Origin: Acetobacteraceae bacterium
GTDB taxonomy: Bacteria > Pseudomonadota > Alphaproteobacteria > Acetobacterales > Acetobacteraceae
Length of the DNA: 12,113 nucleotides
Assembly (NCBI GenBank): GCA_947475475.1
Contig: CANJOG010000028.1
Coordinates: 1 to 12,113, forward strand
Direction: 5' to 3'
Shown here: positions 1-6,751 of the stretch, one piece after another
Layout of the letters: each line of letters begins with the position of its first letter
How positions within the stretch are numbered: position 1 is the first letter of the stretch
The notes under the pieces: model-generated
Told to the model about the DNA's origin: nothing
Databases searched by the model: none
The model's input: only the letters and a program-made list of their open reading frames with translations
Position numbers and translations under genes: made by a program

Positions 1-1373
1 GTGAGGAATTCGCCGTGATAGCCAATCAGGCCGCGGCTGGGGATGATGAAGGTCAGGCGCACCTTGCCGCCACCGGTGGGGCGCATGTCCTGCATCTCGC
101 CCTTGCGGCGAGACATCTTCTCCACGACCACGCCGGAGAAGGGCTCATCCACGTCGATGAGCACTTCTTCCATCGGCTCTTCGCGGGCGCCGGTCTCTGC
201 GTTCTGACGGGTCAGAACGCGGGGGCGGCCGATGGTCAGTTCGAAGCCTTCGCGACGCATCGTCTCGATCAGCACGCCGAGCTGGAGTTCGCCACGGCCA
301 GCGACTTCGAAAGCTTCCGATTCCTGGCTCTCGGTGATCTTGATCGCGACATTGCCTTCCGACTCGCGCAGCAGGCGGTCACGGATCTGGCGCGACGTGA
401 CCTTCTTGCCCTCGCGGCCGCCGAGCGGGCCGTCATTGACGCGGAAGGTCATGGCGAGCGTCGGCGGATCGACCGGGGTGGCCGGCAGCGGGCCGGGCAG
501 TTCGGGCGCGCCGATCGTGTCCGGGATGGTGCCTTCGGCGAGGCCGGCAATGGCGACGATATCGCCAGCTTCGACCTCATCGACGGGGACGCGCTCAAGG
601 CCGCGGAAGGCCAGCAACTTGGTCAGGCGGCCAGTTTCCACCACGGTGCCGTCCGAGCGGAGGACCTTGACGGGCATGTTGATGCGGGCGCGGCCCTGCT
701 CGACACGGCCGGTCAGCACGCGGCCGAGATAGTTGTCGTAGTCGAGGATGGAGGCGACCATTCCGAACGGCGCTTCCTTGTCCAGCACCGGCGAGGGCAC
801 GTGGCGGAGCACCAGGTCAAACATGGGCGAGAGGTCTTTACGCGCGCCGTGCAGCTCGACATCGGCCCAGCCCTGACGGCCCGAGGCATAGAGCATCGGG
901 AAATCGAGCTGGTCATCAGTGGCGCCGAGGGCGGCGAACAGGTCGAACACCTCGACATGCACTTCGTCCGCGCGGGCGTCCTGGCGGTCGATCTTGTTGA
1001 CCACGACGATGGGCTTGAGGCCGCGCTGGAGCGCCTTGCCGACCACGAACTTGGTCTGCGGCAGCACGCCTTCGGCGGCATCAACGAGGACGATGACGCC
1101 ATCGACCATGTTCAGGATACGCTCGACCTCACCGCCGAAATCGGCGTGGCCCGGGGTATCGATAATGTTGATGCGGGTACCTTTCCACAGCACGCTCGTG
1201 CACTTGGCAAGGATGGTGATCCCGCGCTCACGCTCGAGGTCGTTGCGGTCCATTGCGCGCTCGGCGACTTGCTGATGCTCTCGGAACGAGCCCGACTGCT
1301 TCAACAGCTGATCGACCAAGGTGGTCTTGCCATGATCGACGTGCGCGATGATCGCGATATTGCGAATGTCCAT
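1..1373 (-). CDS. typA: Translational GTPase TypA/BipA (3' end outside window)
   Basis: Ribosome-associated GTPase of the EF-G/LepA superfamily, acting in 50S assembly and in stress or low-temperature growth. The 457 codons in view start MDIRNIAIIAHVDHGKT. The G domain shows the P-loop AHVDHGKT (residues 10-17), switch I RGITI (about 50-54), DTPGHADFGGE (from D72) and NKID (126-129). Domain II follows, then the EF-G-like domain III/V part, ending near RGLIGYHGEFLT. TypA proteins are about 600 residues, so roughly 150 C-terminal residues, the family-specific ribosome-binding part, lie beyond position 1. The ATG at 1373 gives the canonical N-terminus, although no strong Shine-Dalgarno sequence precedes it. 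It is separated by 218 bp from the upstream binding-protein gene, so it probably has its own promoter. Motifs are intact and the identification is secure. Confidence 0.97.
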   Translation of the reverse strand, partial: MDIRNIAIIAHVDHGKTTLVDQLLKQSGSFREHQQVAERAMDRNDLERERGITILAKCTSVLWKGTRINIIDTPGHADFGGEVERILNMVDGVIVLVDAAEGVLPQTKFVVGKALQRGLKPIVVVNKIDRQDARADEVHVEVFDLFAALGATDDQLDFPMLYASGRQGWADVELHGARKDLSPMFDLVLRHVPSPVLDKEAPFGMVASILDYDNYLGRVLTGRVEQGRARINMPVKVLRSDGTVVETGRLTKLLAFRGLERVPVDEVEAGDIVAIAGLAEGTIPDTIGAPELPGPLPATPVDPPTLAMTFRVNDGPLGGREGKKVTSRQIRDRLLRESEGNVAIKITESQESEAFEVAGRGELQLGVLIETMRREGFELTIGRPRVLTRQNAETGAREEPMEEVLIDVDEPFSGVVVEKMSRRKGEMQDMRPTGGGKVRLTFIIPSRGLIGYHGEFL

Positions 1374-1591
1374 GAATACTCACGGGTATGGGGGGTTGTT
1401 GCGCCGCCACATAGGCTGAAACTGACGGATTTGCGAGGAAAATAGCGCGGCGGCCGGGCATGGGAGCCGCGCGTCGGCGGGCAGGCGGGGCTGAAATGGC
1501 AGGTGCGGCGCGGTTTGGGCCAGCCCGTCGGCGGGCTCTGTCGCTAAAATTTAACGGCGGGGCGGCGGGGAAGGCGAACCGGAGTGGCCGC

Positions 1592-2800
1592 CTACTTCAC
1601 CAGCTTGCAGCCGCCTTCGGCCAAGGGGCGGAAGGCCTCCTCGGTCGGGATCACCCGCAGCAGCTTGTAGACATCTTCCTTGGCGCGCGATTCCGCCGGT
1701 GTCTTCACCTGGAAGACATACATCGGATGGATCGCCCGCCCGTCCGGCCGGACGATGACGGTGCCGAACAGCGAATCCTCGATGGGGGCGGCGCGCATGC
1801 GGGCGATCACCTCCGCCCCGCGAATCGAATCCGCCGCCTTGGCTGTGCGGAGATAGGCGAGCACCGAGGAATAGACCGCCGCCTGGTTGGCGGTCGGCAC
1901 CCGGCCCATATGGCGGGCGGCGAAGCGGCGGGAGAAGGCGCGGGTGGCGTCATTGAGGTCCCAATAGAAGCTCTCGGTGGCGATCAGCCCTTGGGCGTCG
2001 GCCAGGCCGATGGCCTGCACGTCGATCGCCTGGGTGAACAGGCCGACCAGCTTCTGCGAGAGGCCGAATTCGCGTGCCTGACGGACCGCGTTGATCAGAT
2101 CGACCCCGGTATCGCCGAGCGCGATCACCTTCGAGCCGGAGGACTGCGCTTGTAGCAGGTAGGAGGAGAAATCAGCGGTGCCGAGCGGATGGCGCACCGA
2201 GCCGCTGACCGTGCCGCCGAGCTTCTTCAGCGCATTGGTGGCGTCTCGCTCCAGCGCCTGGCCGAGTGCATAGTCGAAGGAGATGAAGAACCAGGAATTT
2301 CCGCCCTGGTCGGCCATGGCGCGGGCGGCGGCATTGCCGAAGGCCCAGGTGTCCATGCTCCATTGCACGGTGGTCGGCTGGCAAGCCGGGCCGGAGAGGT
2401 CGGAGGTGCCGACGTTGCTGGCGACGAAGGTGAGGTCGCGATCGGCCAGGATGCGGTTGACGGCAAGGCCGACGCCGGAATTGACCGAATCGGCGACGGC
2501 CGAGACGCCATCGCGCTCCACCCAGGTGCGCACGATGCCCGAGCCGACATCGGGCTTGTTCTGATGGTCGCCATAGACGATCTCGACCCGCGGATCGGTG
2601 GCCTCGCGTGCGAAATCCTCGGCCGCCATCTGGGCCGCGATCAGCCCCCCCCTGCCGGATTGATCGGCAAATGGCCCATTTGCGTCATTCAGCACGCCGA
2701 CGCGCAGGGTGCGGTTGGGGATTTCAGCCTGCACGGAGCCGGTAAAAGCGGCGACGGCAAGCAACACCAGGCCGGCAATGGCCTGGAGAGAGCGCGGCAT
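1592..2800 (-). CDS. Periplasmic ABC-type substrate-binding protein (branched-chain amino acid/amide family)
   Basis: A 402-residue secreted protein of the type-1 periplasmic binding fold (Peripla_BP_6, LivJ/AmiC-like). It has a signal peptide (basic MPRS, hydrophobic core about residues 7-20, likely cleavage after VQA25), then the first beta strand TLRVGVLNDANGPFADQSG, where this family contacts ligand. C140 and C398 are the only cysteines and could form a disulfide. I chose the ATG at 2800, not the longer frame to 2902: AAGGA lies 9 bases upstream, the signal peptide begins there, and the longer version runs into the terminator-like hairpin. No permease or ATPase gene is in the window, so it is an orphan, as often seen for this family in alphaproteobacteria. 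The ligand cannot be read from the sequence; amino acids, amides and short carboxylates or alcohols are all possible. Confidence 0.88.
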   Translation of the reverse strand: MPRSLQAIAGLVLLAVAAFTGSVQAEIPNRTLRVGVLNDANGPFADQSGRGGLIAAQMAAEDFAREATDPRVEIVYGDHQNKPDVGSGIVRTWVERDGVSAVADSVNSGVGLAVNRILADRDLTFVASNVGTSDLSGPACQPTTVQWSMDTWAFGNAAARAMADQGGNSWFFISFDYALGQALERDATNALKKLGGTVSGSVRHPLGTADFSSYLLQAQSSGSKVIALGDTGVDLINAVRQAREFGLSQKLVGLFTQAIDVQAIGLADAQGLIATESFYWDLNDATRAFSRRFAARHMGRVPTANQAAVYSSVLAYLRTAKAADSIRGAEVIARMRAAPIEDSLFGTVIVRPDGRAIHPMYVFQVKTPAESRAKEDVYKLLRVIPTEEAFRPLAEGGCKLVK

Positions 2801-2841
2801 GCGGATATTCCTTGTCGAACCCGGTGGGCGGAGACAGGGGC

Positions 2842-2869
2842 ACAATAAGCAGGCGCATCGGAAAGACAA
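2842..2869 (-). promoter_or_regulatory. Candidate promoter of the binding-protein gene
   Basis: On the minus strand TTGTCT (2869-2864) and TATTGT (2847-2842) are spaced by 16 bases, each matching 4 of 6 bases of the sigma-70 consensus. A transcript would start near 2835, giving a leader of about 35 bases before the ATG at 2800. It lies downstream of the terminator-like hairpin at 2891-2921. If active, the gene is transcribed independently of the upstream GNAT gene. This is pattern matching only. Confidence 0.3.
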
Positions 2870-2880
2870 CCAAGCGGAAC

Positions 2881-2921
2881 TATAAAATAAAGATGCGTCC
2901 ACAACGCTTGTGTACGCATCT
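2881..2921 (-). terminator. Intrinsic terminator-like hairpin behind the GNAT gene
   Basis: The 31-base near-perfect palindrome at 2891-2921 has an 8-bp outer stem (AGATGCGT/ACGCATCT), one mismatch, a 5-bp inner stem (CACAA/TTGTG) and a CGC loop. On the minus strand it is followed directly by TTATTTTATA (2890-2881), the T-rich tract expected of a Rho-independent terminator. It would end GNAT-gene transcripts before the binding-protein gene. Its outer arm can pair alternatively with 2980-2988, so it may be a conditional terminator; see findings. An operator palindrome is the other reading. Confidence 0.6.
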
Positions 2922-2980
2922 GTATATTTCGAATTGCTGTTCGATTATCCGGTGCAGTGCGGAATTGTTTGCAGACGAAA

Positions 2981-2998
2981 CAGATGCGATGGCATCTG
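2981..2998 (-). repeat. Perfect stem-loop upstream of the terminator
   Basis: CAGATGC (2981-2987) and GCATCTG (2992-2998) form a perfect 7-bp stem around a four-base loop. It shares the AGATGCG core with both arms of the hairpin at 2891-2921. ACAGATGCG at 2980-2988 is exactly complementary to CGCATCTGT at 2915-2923, so the two hairpins compete for pairing in a minus-strand transcript. Confidence 0.6.
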
Positions 2999-3042
2999 GT
3001 GTGACACGCTTCGCGTCTCTGCTTGTTCGTGCGTACTGGAAG

Positions 3043-3056
3043 CCGGACTGGTCCGG
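3043..3056 (-). repeat. Palindrome adjoining the GNAT stop codon
   Basis: CCGGAC (3043-3048) and GTCCGG (3051-3056) flank two bases, giving a stem-loop directly after the TGA stop of the GNAT gene at 3058-3060. No T-tract follows on the minus strand, so it is more likely a 3' UTR structure than an intrinsic terminator. Confidence 0.45.
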
Positions 3057-3057
3057 A

Positions 3058-3618
3058 TCAGACGCGCAGATGCTGCGGCACGTGCAGGCCGAGGCGGGTC
3101 GGCACATCCCAGAGTTCGCGCACGGCGCGTATCGGCTTGAAGCCAGCGGCGAGGTAATGCGGCAGAGCGCGCGGATGATCGGCCGTGCAGGTGTTCAGCG
3201 TCAGGCCGCGGCGGCTCATTGCGAAGCCGGCATCGATGGCGGCGCGCAGGAAGGGCTTGCCGAGCCCGCTGCCAATCGCCTGCGGCATCAGGCCGAAATA
3301 GCTGAGATTGACGTCCGGCGCTGCGCGGCAGTCGAGTTCGTAGAAACCCTGCGGCTCGCCATAGCGGTAGAGCACATGCACGCTGACCGCGGGATGGGCG
3401 AGCAGCGAGGTGATTTCGCTATCCGGCGCGGCGCGGCGAAGCCACCAGACGTACGATGATCCGATCGTATTGTAGAGGTAGCGGTAGAAGGCGACGCTCG
3501 GGCGGGTGACCTGAACGATTTGCGCGTCCGTCGGCAGCGTTCGCGGCGCGTCCCGCGGCCTCTCATCGAGGCGCAGGAAGGTGACGGTCACTCCGGCGCG
3601 GATGGTTTGCTCGTGCAT
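3058..3618 (-). CDS. GNAT-family N-acetyltransferase
   Basis: A 186-residue GNAT-fold protein that probably transfers an acetyl group from acetyl-CoA to an amine; the acceptor is unknown. Motif A is the strand NLSYFGLM followed by Q113-A-I-G116-S-G118-L-G, the Q/RxxGxG/A pyrophosphate-binding loop, then a helix. Motif B is seen in HPRALPHYLAAGFKP (about 148-162), the usual C-terminal alpha4-beta7 element. The N-terminal 60 residues hold an aromatic stretch (YRYLYNTIGSSYVWW) resembling acceptor-site regions of uncharacterised GNATs. The ATG at 3618 gives a compact N-terminus but has no convincing Shine-Dalgarno sequence. The kinase gene lies upstream on the same strand, 140 bp away across a REP-like palindrome, so co-transcription is possible. 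A terminator-like hairpin follows. Confidence 0.85.
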   Translation of the reverse strand: MHEQTIRAGVTVTFLRLDERPRDAPRTLPTDAQIVQVTRPSVAFYRYLYNTIGSSYVWWLRRAAPDSEITSLLAHPAVSVHVLYRYGEPQGFYELDCRAAPDVNLSYFGLMPQAIGSGLGKPFLRAAIDAGFAMSRRGLTLNTCTADHPRALPHYLAAGFKPIRAVRELWDVPTRLGLHVPQHLRV

Positions 3619-3712
3619 GGCGCCATTCTGTCCGGACGGGAGAGGCGGGGCAATCGGCTATTGCGGGGGGAGACGGCAGCCCGCCATCTTCCGATGCGCC
3701 GTGTGGAGAGAT

Positions 3713-3730
3713 GGTGGGCTGAAGCCCACC
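3713..3730. repeat. REP-like palindrome between kinase and GNAT genes
   Basis: GGTGGGCT (3713-3720) and AGCCCACC (3723-3730) are exact inverse complements, folding as a 7-bp GC-rich stem with a TGAA loop on the plus strand. GGTGGGC...GCCCACC palindromes of this kind recur in the intergenic space of many proteobacterial genomes, where they behave as REP-type repeats. There is no T-run on either side, so I do not call it an intrinsic terminator, though it may protect the 3' end of the kinase transcript. Confidence 0.55.
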
Positions 3731-3758
3731 CCAGGATTTCAGAAATTATGTGATTTAA

Positions 3759-4868
3759 TCATGCGCTGAACAAAACATCATAGGTCCGCAGCCGGCGGAA
3801 CGCGGCGCAGAAGCGGGAGGCCATGATCTCGATCGCCTCGATCCGGTGCAGCTTGGGCGGCACCACGACCCAGACCAGGCCGTACATCGCGTGCTTGCGG
3901 TAGGACAGCCAGGCCGCATCGAAATCCGGTGCGGCGACGTCGTAGGTGCTGAGTTCACGCAGGTAATGCGCCAGCAGATCGCGCTCATGCCGCGCGCACT
4001 CGCCGGGCTCCATCGCGCCGATGGTGAAATAGGTGACGTCATGGCCCCAGTCGCATTGCATCAGCCGTTGCCAGTCGAGCAATCCGGGCGCGCCGTCAGG
4101 TTCGAAGAACAGATTGGCCGGATGCGGATCACCATGATTGACGCAGAGGGTTTTCGATGCTGCGTCATAGGCCGACAGCAGCGCCATGCCGCGCAAGGCG
4201 GCCTCCTCGCCGCGCATCTCCACCGGCAGATCGGCCGCCATCGGCTTGCGCGCGCAGTCATTCCAGCCTTCGCGGATTTGCCGCAGCACGATGCCATCGG
4301 CGCGCAGCGATCCGCCGATTGGGCCAAGCCGTGCGAGTTCCGGCGCATTCCACCAATGCGCATGCAGCCGCGCGAACATGGTAAGAAGTTGGCTGACCTG
4401 CTCGACGGAAAGCGAGCGTGAGGCATGGCCGAAACTGGCATTGCGGCCGAGCAAGTCTTCCATCAATTGCCCGGCATGGCCGAAGCTCGGCGATCCCTCT
4501 CGCCGGTCCACGCCCGCGAAATAGCACCGCGGCGTGTTCACCAGGCCGCGCGGTGCGATCTCGCGGTAGAAGATCGTCTCGTGGACGTGCGAGTTACGGA
4601 TGCCGTCGGAATGGGTCTCGTAGCCGCCCTTGAACCATAGTGTTGGCGGCAGGCGATGGTGGTGGCCGGCGTCGTTATACTCGAGCAGCAGCCGCACCTT
4701 CGATCCGCTGCCGCGCACCTGACGGCCGAGCGTAACGTTCGTGACTTCCGTGCCGGGATAACGGATTGCGAGAGCAGCGGTGAGGAAGTCCGGCGTGACG
4801 GCGTCCAGCGCCATCGGCAGGGCGATGTCGTCTTCGGGCCAGGATTGGTCGATGGCGGCTGACATCAT
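3759..4868 (-). CDS. APH-fold phosphotransferase (aminoglycoside phosphotransferase/ecdysteroid-kinase-like)
   Basis: A 369-residue small-molecule kinase of the protein-kinase-like/APH superfamily, probably phosphorylating a hydroxyl group with ATP. The N-lobe has strands around GRQVRGSGSKVRLLLEY and PTLWFK80, the likely nucleotide-binding lysine, with E97 in the following helix (HVHETIFYRE) as its partner. The linker is QLMEDL (about 134-139). The C-lobe carries the Brenner motif NHGDPHPAN (D247 catalytic, N252 metal) and LLDWQ with metal ligand D265. The length and the YRKHAMYGLVW region favour the larger APH/EcKL-like group over true aminoglycoside kinases; the substrate is unknown. I chose the ATG at 4868: GAGG lies five bases upstream (a second ATG follows at 4865), whereas the GTG at 4904 has no ribosome site. 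A TTGACA (4932-4927) upstream could be a -35 element, but no good -10 is seen. Confidence 0.87.
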   Translation of the reverse strand: MMSAAIDQSWPEDDIALPMALDAVTPDFLTAALAIRYPGTEVTNVTLGRQVRGSGSKVRLLLEYNDAGHHHRLPPTLWFKGGYETHSDGIRNSHVHETIFYREIAPRGLVNTPRCYFAGVDRREGSPSFGHAGQLMEDLLGRNASFGHASRSLSVEQVSQLLTMFARLHAHWWNAPELARLGPIGGSLRADGIVLRQIREGWNDCARKPMAADLPVEMRGEEAALRGMALLSAYDAASKTLCVNHGDPHPANLFFEPDGAPGLLDWQRLMQCDWGHDVTYFTIGAMEPGECARHERDLLAHYLRELSTYDVAAPDFDAAWLSYRKHAMYGLVWVVVPPKLHRIEAIEIMASRFCAAFRRLRTYDVLFSA

Positions 4869-4996
4869 GACTTCCTCACGAATTCTACGAGCACTTTCGT
4901 CCACCGATGAAGGGGCCGTGATTGCGTGTCAATGCAGAGGCCAAGGTGCTTCCTTTGCCATTCTTAGAAGAGAGAAAGTGCCGCCTCTGCCAAACC

Positions 4997-5088
4997 CGTA
5001 GCCCGGATGCAGCGACAGCGAAATCTGTGATTTTCGCACGAGGTTCCGCAGCTCGCCCCGGATTTCGCTGCGCTGCATCCGGGCTACG
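4997..5088. repeat. REP/BIME-like inverted-repeat element behind hemW
   Basis: The left arm 4997-5025 and right arm 5061-5088 are inverse complements over 28 bp, interrupted only by one extra A at 5015, around a 35-base centre. Each arm begins CGTAGCCCGGATGCAGCG, a core I recognise from dispersed intergenic repeats of many proteobacteria. The right copy is itself a hairpin (CCCGGAT 5057-5063 with ATCCGGG 5077-5083). The left copy has lost that inner stem (AAATCTGTG in place of the expected AAATCCGGG). It is therefore a tail-to-tail pair of REP units, one decayed. It ends two bases from the hemW stop (5090-5092), so it can fold at the end of that mRNA. Confidence 0.75.
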
Positions 5089-5089
5089 T

Positions 5090-6262
5090 CTACCGCGCCA
5101 GCGCCCCCAGCAACGCATCCAGCCGCACCAGCCCTTCCGGTAGTGCGCGCAGAACCTGCCCGTCCCAGGCGAGATAGTCTTCGGCCACCGCCTGGCCGAG
5201 AACCTCTTCATCCACCGCATCATGAAGCGCCATACCGGTGCGTGCGGCGAAATGCGCGGCGTTGATGCCTTCGGTGAGGCGCAGCCCCATCAGCAGCGCC
5301 TCGCGCGCGGCCGTCTCGGCGTCGATCGGGTCTTCATGCGTGGTGCCGTGGCCATCGCGTTCGACGCGCGTGGCCCATTCCTCCGGGGCGCGGTGACGGC
5401 GCGTCGCGATCCGCTCCCCTCCCAGCACCAGCCGCCCATGCGCCCCCGGCCCGATGCCGGCGTAATCGCCGTAGCGCCAATAGGCGAGATTATGCCGGCT
5501 CTCGCCGCCGGGCACCGCGTAGTTGGAAATTTCGTAGGGCAGGAGGCCAAACTTTCCCACTTCCTCAGCCGTCGCCCGATACATCGCGGCGGCGTCATCC
5601 AGCTCCGGCAGCACCAGCGCGCCGCGCGCATGCAGGGTGGCGAACTGGGTGCCGCGCTCGATGGTGAGCTGGTAGAGCGAGAGGTGATCGGCCGCCAGGG
5701 CCAGTGCCTCGCGCAATTCGTCGCGCCAGGCGGCGAGTGTCTGGCCCGGCCGCGCATAGATCAGATCGAACGAGATGCGCGGAAACACGCTGCGCCCGAT
5801 TTCCAGTGCCGCTACCGCCTGGCCCGCCGAATGTTGCCGCCCCAGCGCGCGCAGATCGTCCTCATGGAGCGATTGCACGCCGATGGAGACACGATTCACC
5901 CCGGCGGCGGCGAAATCGCGGAACTTGGCCAGCTCGATACTGGTCGGATTGGCCTCCAGCGTGATCTCGCAATCCGGCGCCGGGTCGAACAAAGCGCGCG
6001 CATCCTCGATCAGGGCGGCAACCGTCTCCGGATCCATCAGGCTTGGCGTGCCGCCGCCGAAAAAGATCGAGTTCAGCCGCCGCCGCCCGATCCGGGCCGC
6101 CTCCCAGGCCAGTTCGCGGCGCAGCGCCTGGGCAAAGCGCGCCTGGGGGATGCGCTCGCGCACATGGCTGTTGAAGTCGCAATACGGGCACTTGGCCAGG
6201 CAGAACGGCCAGTGGATATAGAGGGCGAGGCCGGGTGCGGCCCCAGGAAGAGGCTGGATCAT
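5090..6262 (-). CDS. hemW: Radical SAM heme chaperone HemW (HemN-like)
   Basis: A 390-residue HemW/YggW-type protein, which binds heme and is thought to insert it into target proteins such as respiratory enzymes. Older annotation calls it oxygen-independent coproporphyrinogen III oxidase. The [4Fe-4S]/SAM motif CxxxCxxC is C21-LAK-C25-PY-C28, preceded by LYIHWPF. The SAM-contact motif FFGGGTPSL follows (GGG 69-71). VSIGVQSL, the central HNLAYWRYGDYAGIGPGAH and the C-terminal HemN-type domain complete it. The ATG at 6262 matches the family N-terminus. The longer frame to 6334 would run 54 bases into the divergent ybaK-type gene and is rejected. No Shine-Dalgarno site is seen. Unlike many alphaproteobacteria, rdgB is not next door. 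HemW and HemN resemble each other, but length and the short N-terminus favour HemW. Confidence 0.92.
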   Translation of the reverse strand: MIQPLPGAAPGLALYIHWPFCLAKCPYCDFNSHVRERIPQARFAQALRRELAWEAARIGRRRLNSIFFGGGTPSLMDPETVAALIEDARALFDPAPDCEITLEANPTSIELAKFRDFAAAGVNRVSIGVQSLHEDDLRALGRQHSAGQAVAALEIGRSVFPRISFDLIYARPGQTLAAWRDELREALALAADHLSLYQLTIERGTQFATLHARGALVLPELDDAAAMYRATAEEVGKFGLLPYEISNYAVPGGESRHNLAYWRYGDYAGIGPGAHGRLVLGGERIATRRHRAPEEWATRVERDGHGTTHEDPIDAETAAREALLMGLRLTEGINAAHFAARTGMALHDAVDEEVLGQAVAEDYLAWDGQVLRALPEGLVRLDALLGALAR

Positions 6263-6269
6263 GTGGGAC

Positions 6270-6275
6270 AGGAGA
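6270..6275 (+). promoter_or_regulatory. Ribosome binding site of the YbaK-type gene
   Basis: AGGAGA lies five bases before the ATG at 6281. It fixes that start against the much longer open frame, which is otherwise antisense to hemW. It sits inside the 18-bp gap between the two divergent start codons. Confidence 0.75.
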
Positions 6276-6280
6276 TAGGC

Positions 6281-6751
6281 ATGGCGGATGGATCGGTCGA
6301 GCGGGTTCGTGCGGCACTGCTGGATTCCGGCCATGCGGATACGGTGAGCGCCTTCCCCGAAGGCACCCGCACCGCCGCCGATGCGGCCGCCGCGGTCGGC
6401 TGCACCGTGGCCCAGATCGCCAAATCCATCATTTTCCGGGCTGGCTCGCGCGCCGTCCTGGTGATCGCCTCGGGTGCGAACCGGGTGGACACCAAGAAGG
6501 CCGCCGCCGCGCTGGGTGTGTCGCTGTCCCGCGCCGATGCGGATTTCGTGCGCGAGAAGACCGGCTTCGCCATTGGCGGTGTGTCTCCGGTGGGGCTGAC
6601 CGAGCCGGCCTTGCTGCTGATTGACGAGGATCTGATGGCGCTAGACCCGGTCTGGGCCGCCGCTGGGTCACCCAGCCATGTCTTCCAGACTACGCCGGCC
6701 GAACTCCTGCGGATGACGAAAGCGCGAATCGCCAATATAAAGGCGGAATGA
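6281..6751 (+). CDS. YbaK/EbsC-family aminoacyl-tRNA deacylase
   Basis: A 156-residue single-domain protein of the INS/YbaK superfamily, cytosolic trans-editing enzymes that hydrolyse mischarged aminoacyl-tRNAs (for example Cys- or Ala-tRNAPro). Visible landmarks are GCTVAQIAKSIIF with the invariant lysine K48, LVIASGANRVDTKKAAAALG, and VREKTGFAIGGVSPVG (about 90-105), the conserved glycine-rich segment lining the substrate pocket. The subfamily, and so which amino acid is removed, cannot be settled; it resembles the stand-alone proteins annotated simply as YbaK/prolyl-tRNA deacylase. Start chosen from the ribosome site at 6270-6275. It is divergent from hemW, and its TGA overlaps the ATG of the next gene (ATGA at 6748-6751), so the two are probably translationally coupled. 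Confidence 0.9.
   Translation: MADGSVERVRAALLDSGHADTVSAFPEGTRTAADAAAAVGCTVAQIAKSIIFRAGSRAVLVIASGANRVDTKKAAAALGVSLSRADADFVREKTGFAIGGVSPVGLTEPALLLIDEDLMALDPVWAAAGSPSHVFQTTPAELLRMTKARIANIKAE

Noticed and set aside
15..1445. 476-codon plus-strand open frame
   Set aside because: It is exactly antisense to typA, whose motifs (AHVDHGKT, DTPGH, NKID) are intact; a GC-codon-bias shadow with no recognisable domain.
1522..1537. AGCCCG/CGGGCT palindrome between the binding-protein gene and typA
   Set aside because: Six-bp stem without a T-run on the minus strand; not convincing as a terminator, and common by chance in GC-rich DNA.
1460..2155. Plus-strand frame of 231 codons
   Set aside because: Antisense to the 3' half of the binding-protein gene, with low-complexity composition.
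2801..2902. Longer N-terminus for the binding protein starting at 2902
   Set aside because: It places coding sequence before the signal peptide and inside the terminator-like hairpin; AAGGA supports 2800.
4869..4904. GTG start of the kinase at 4904
   Set aside because: No ribosome site precedes it, and GAGG sits at the right distance for the ATG at 4868.
5222..6280. Long plus-strand extension in frame with the YbaK-type protein (would make 509 residues)
   Set aside because: Everything before 6281 is antisense to hemW; the YbaK domain, its length and the AGGAGA site fit a start at 6281.
6263..6334. Extended N-terminus of HemW
   Set aside because: It would overlap the divergent YbaK-type gene by 54 bases and adds residues absent from the family.
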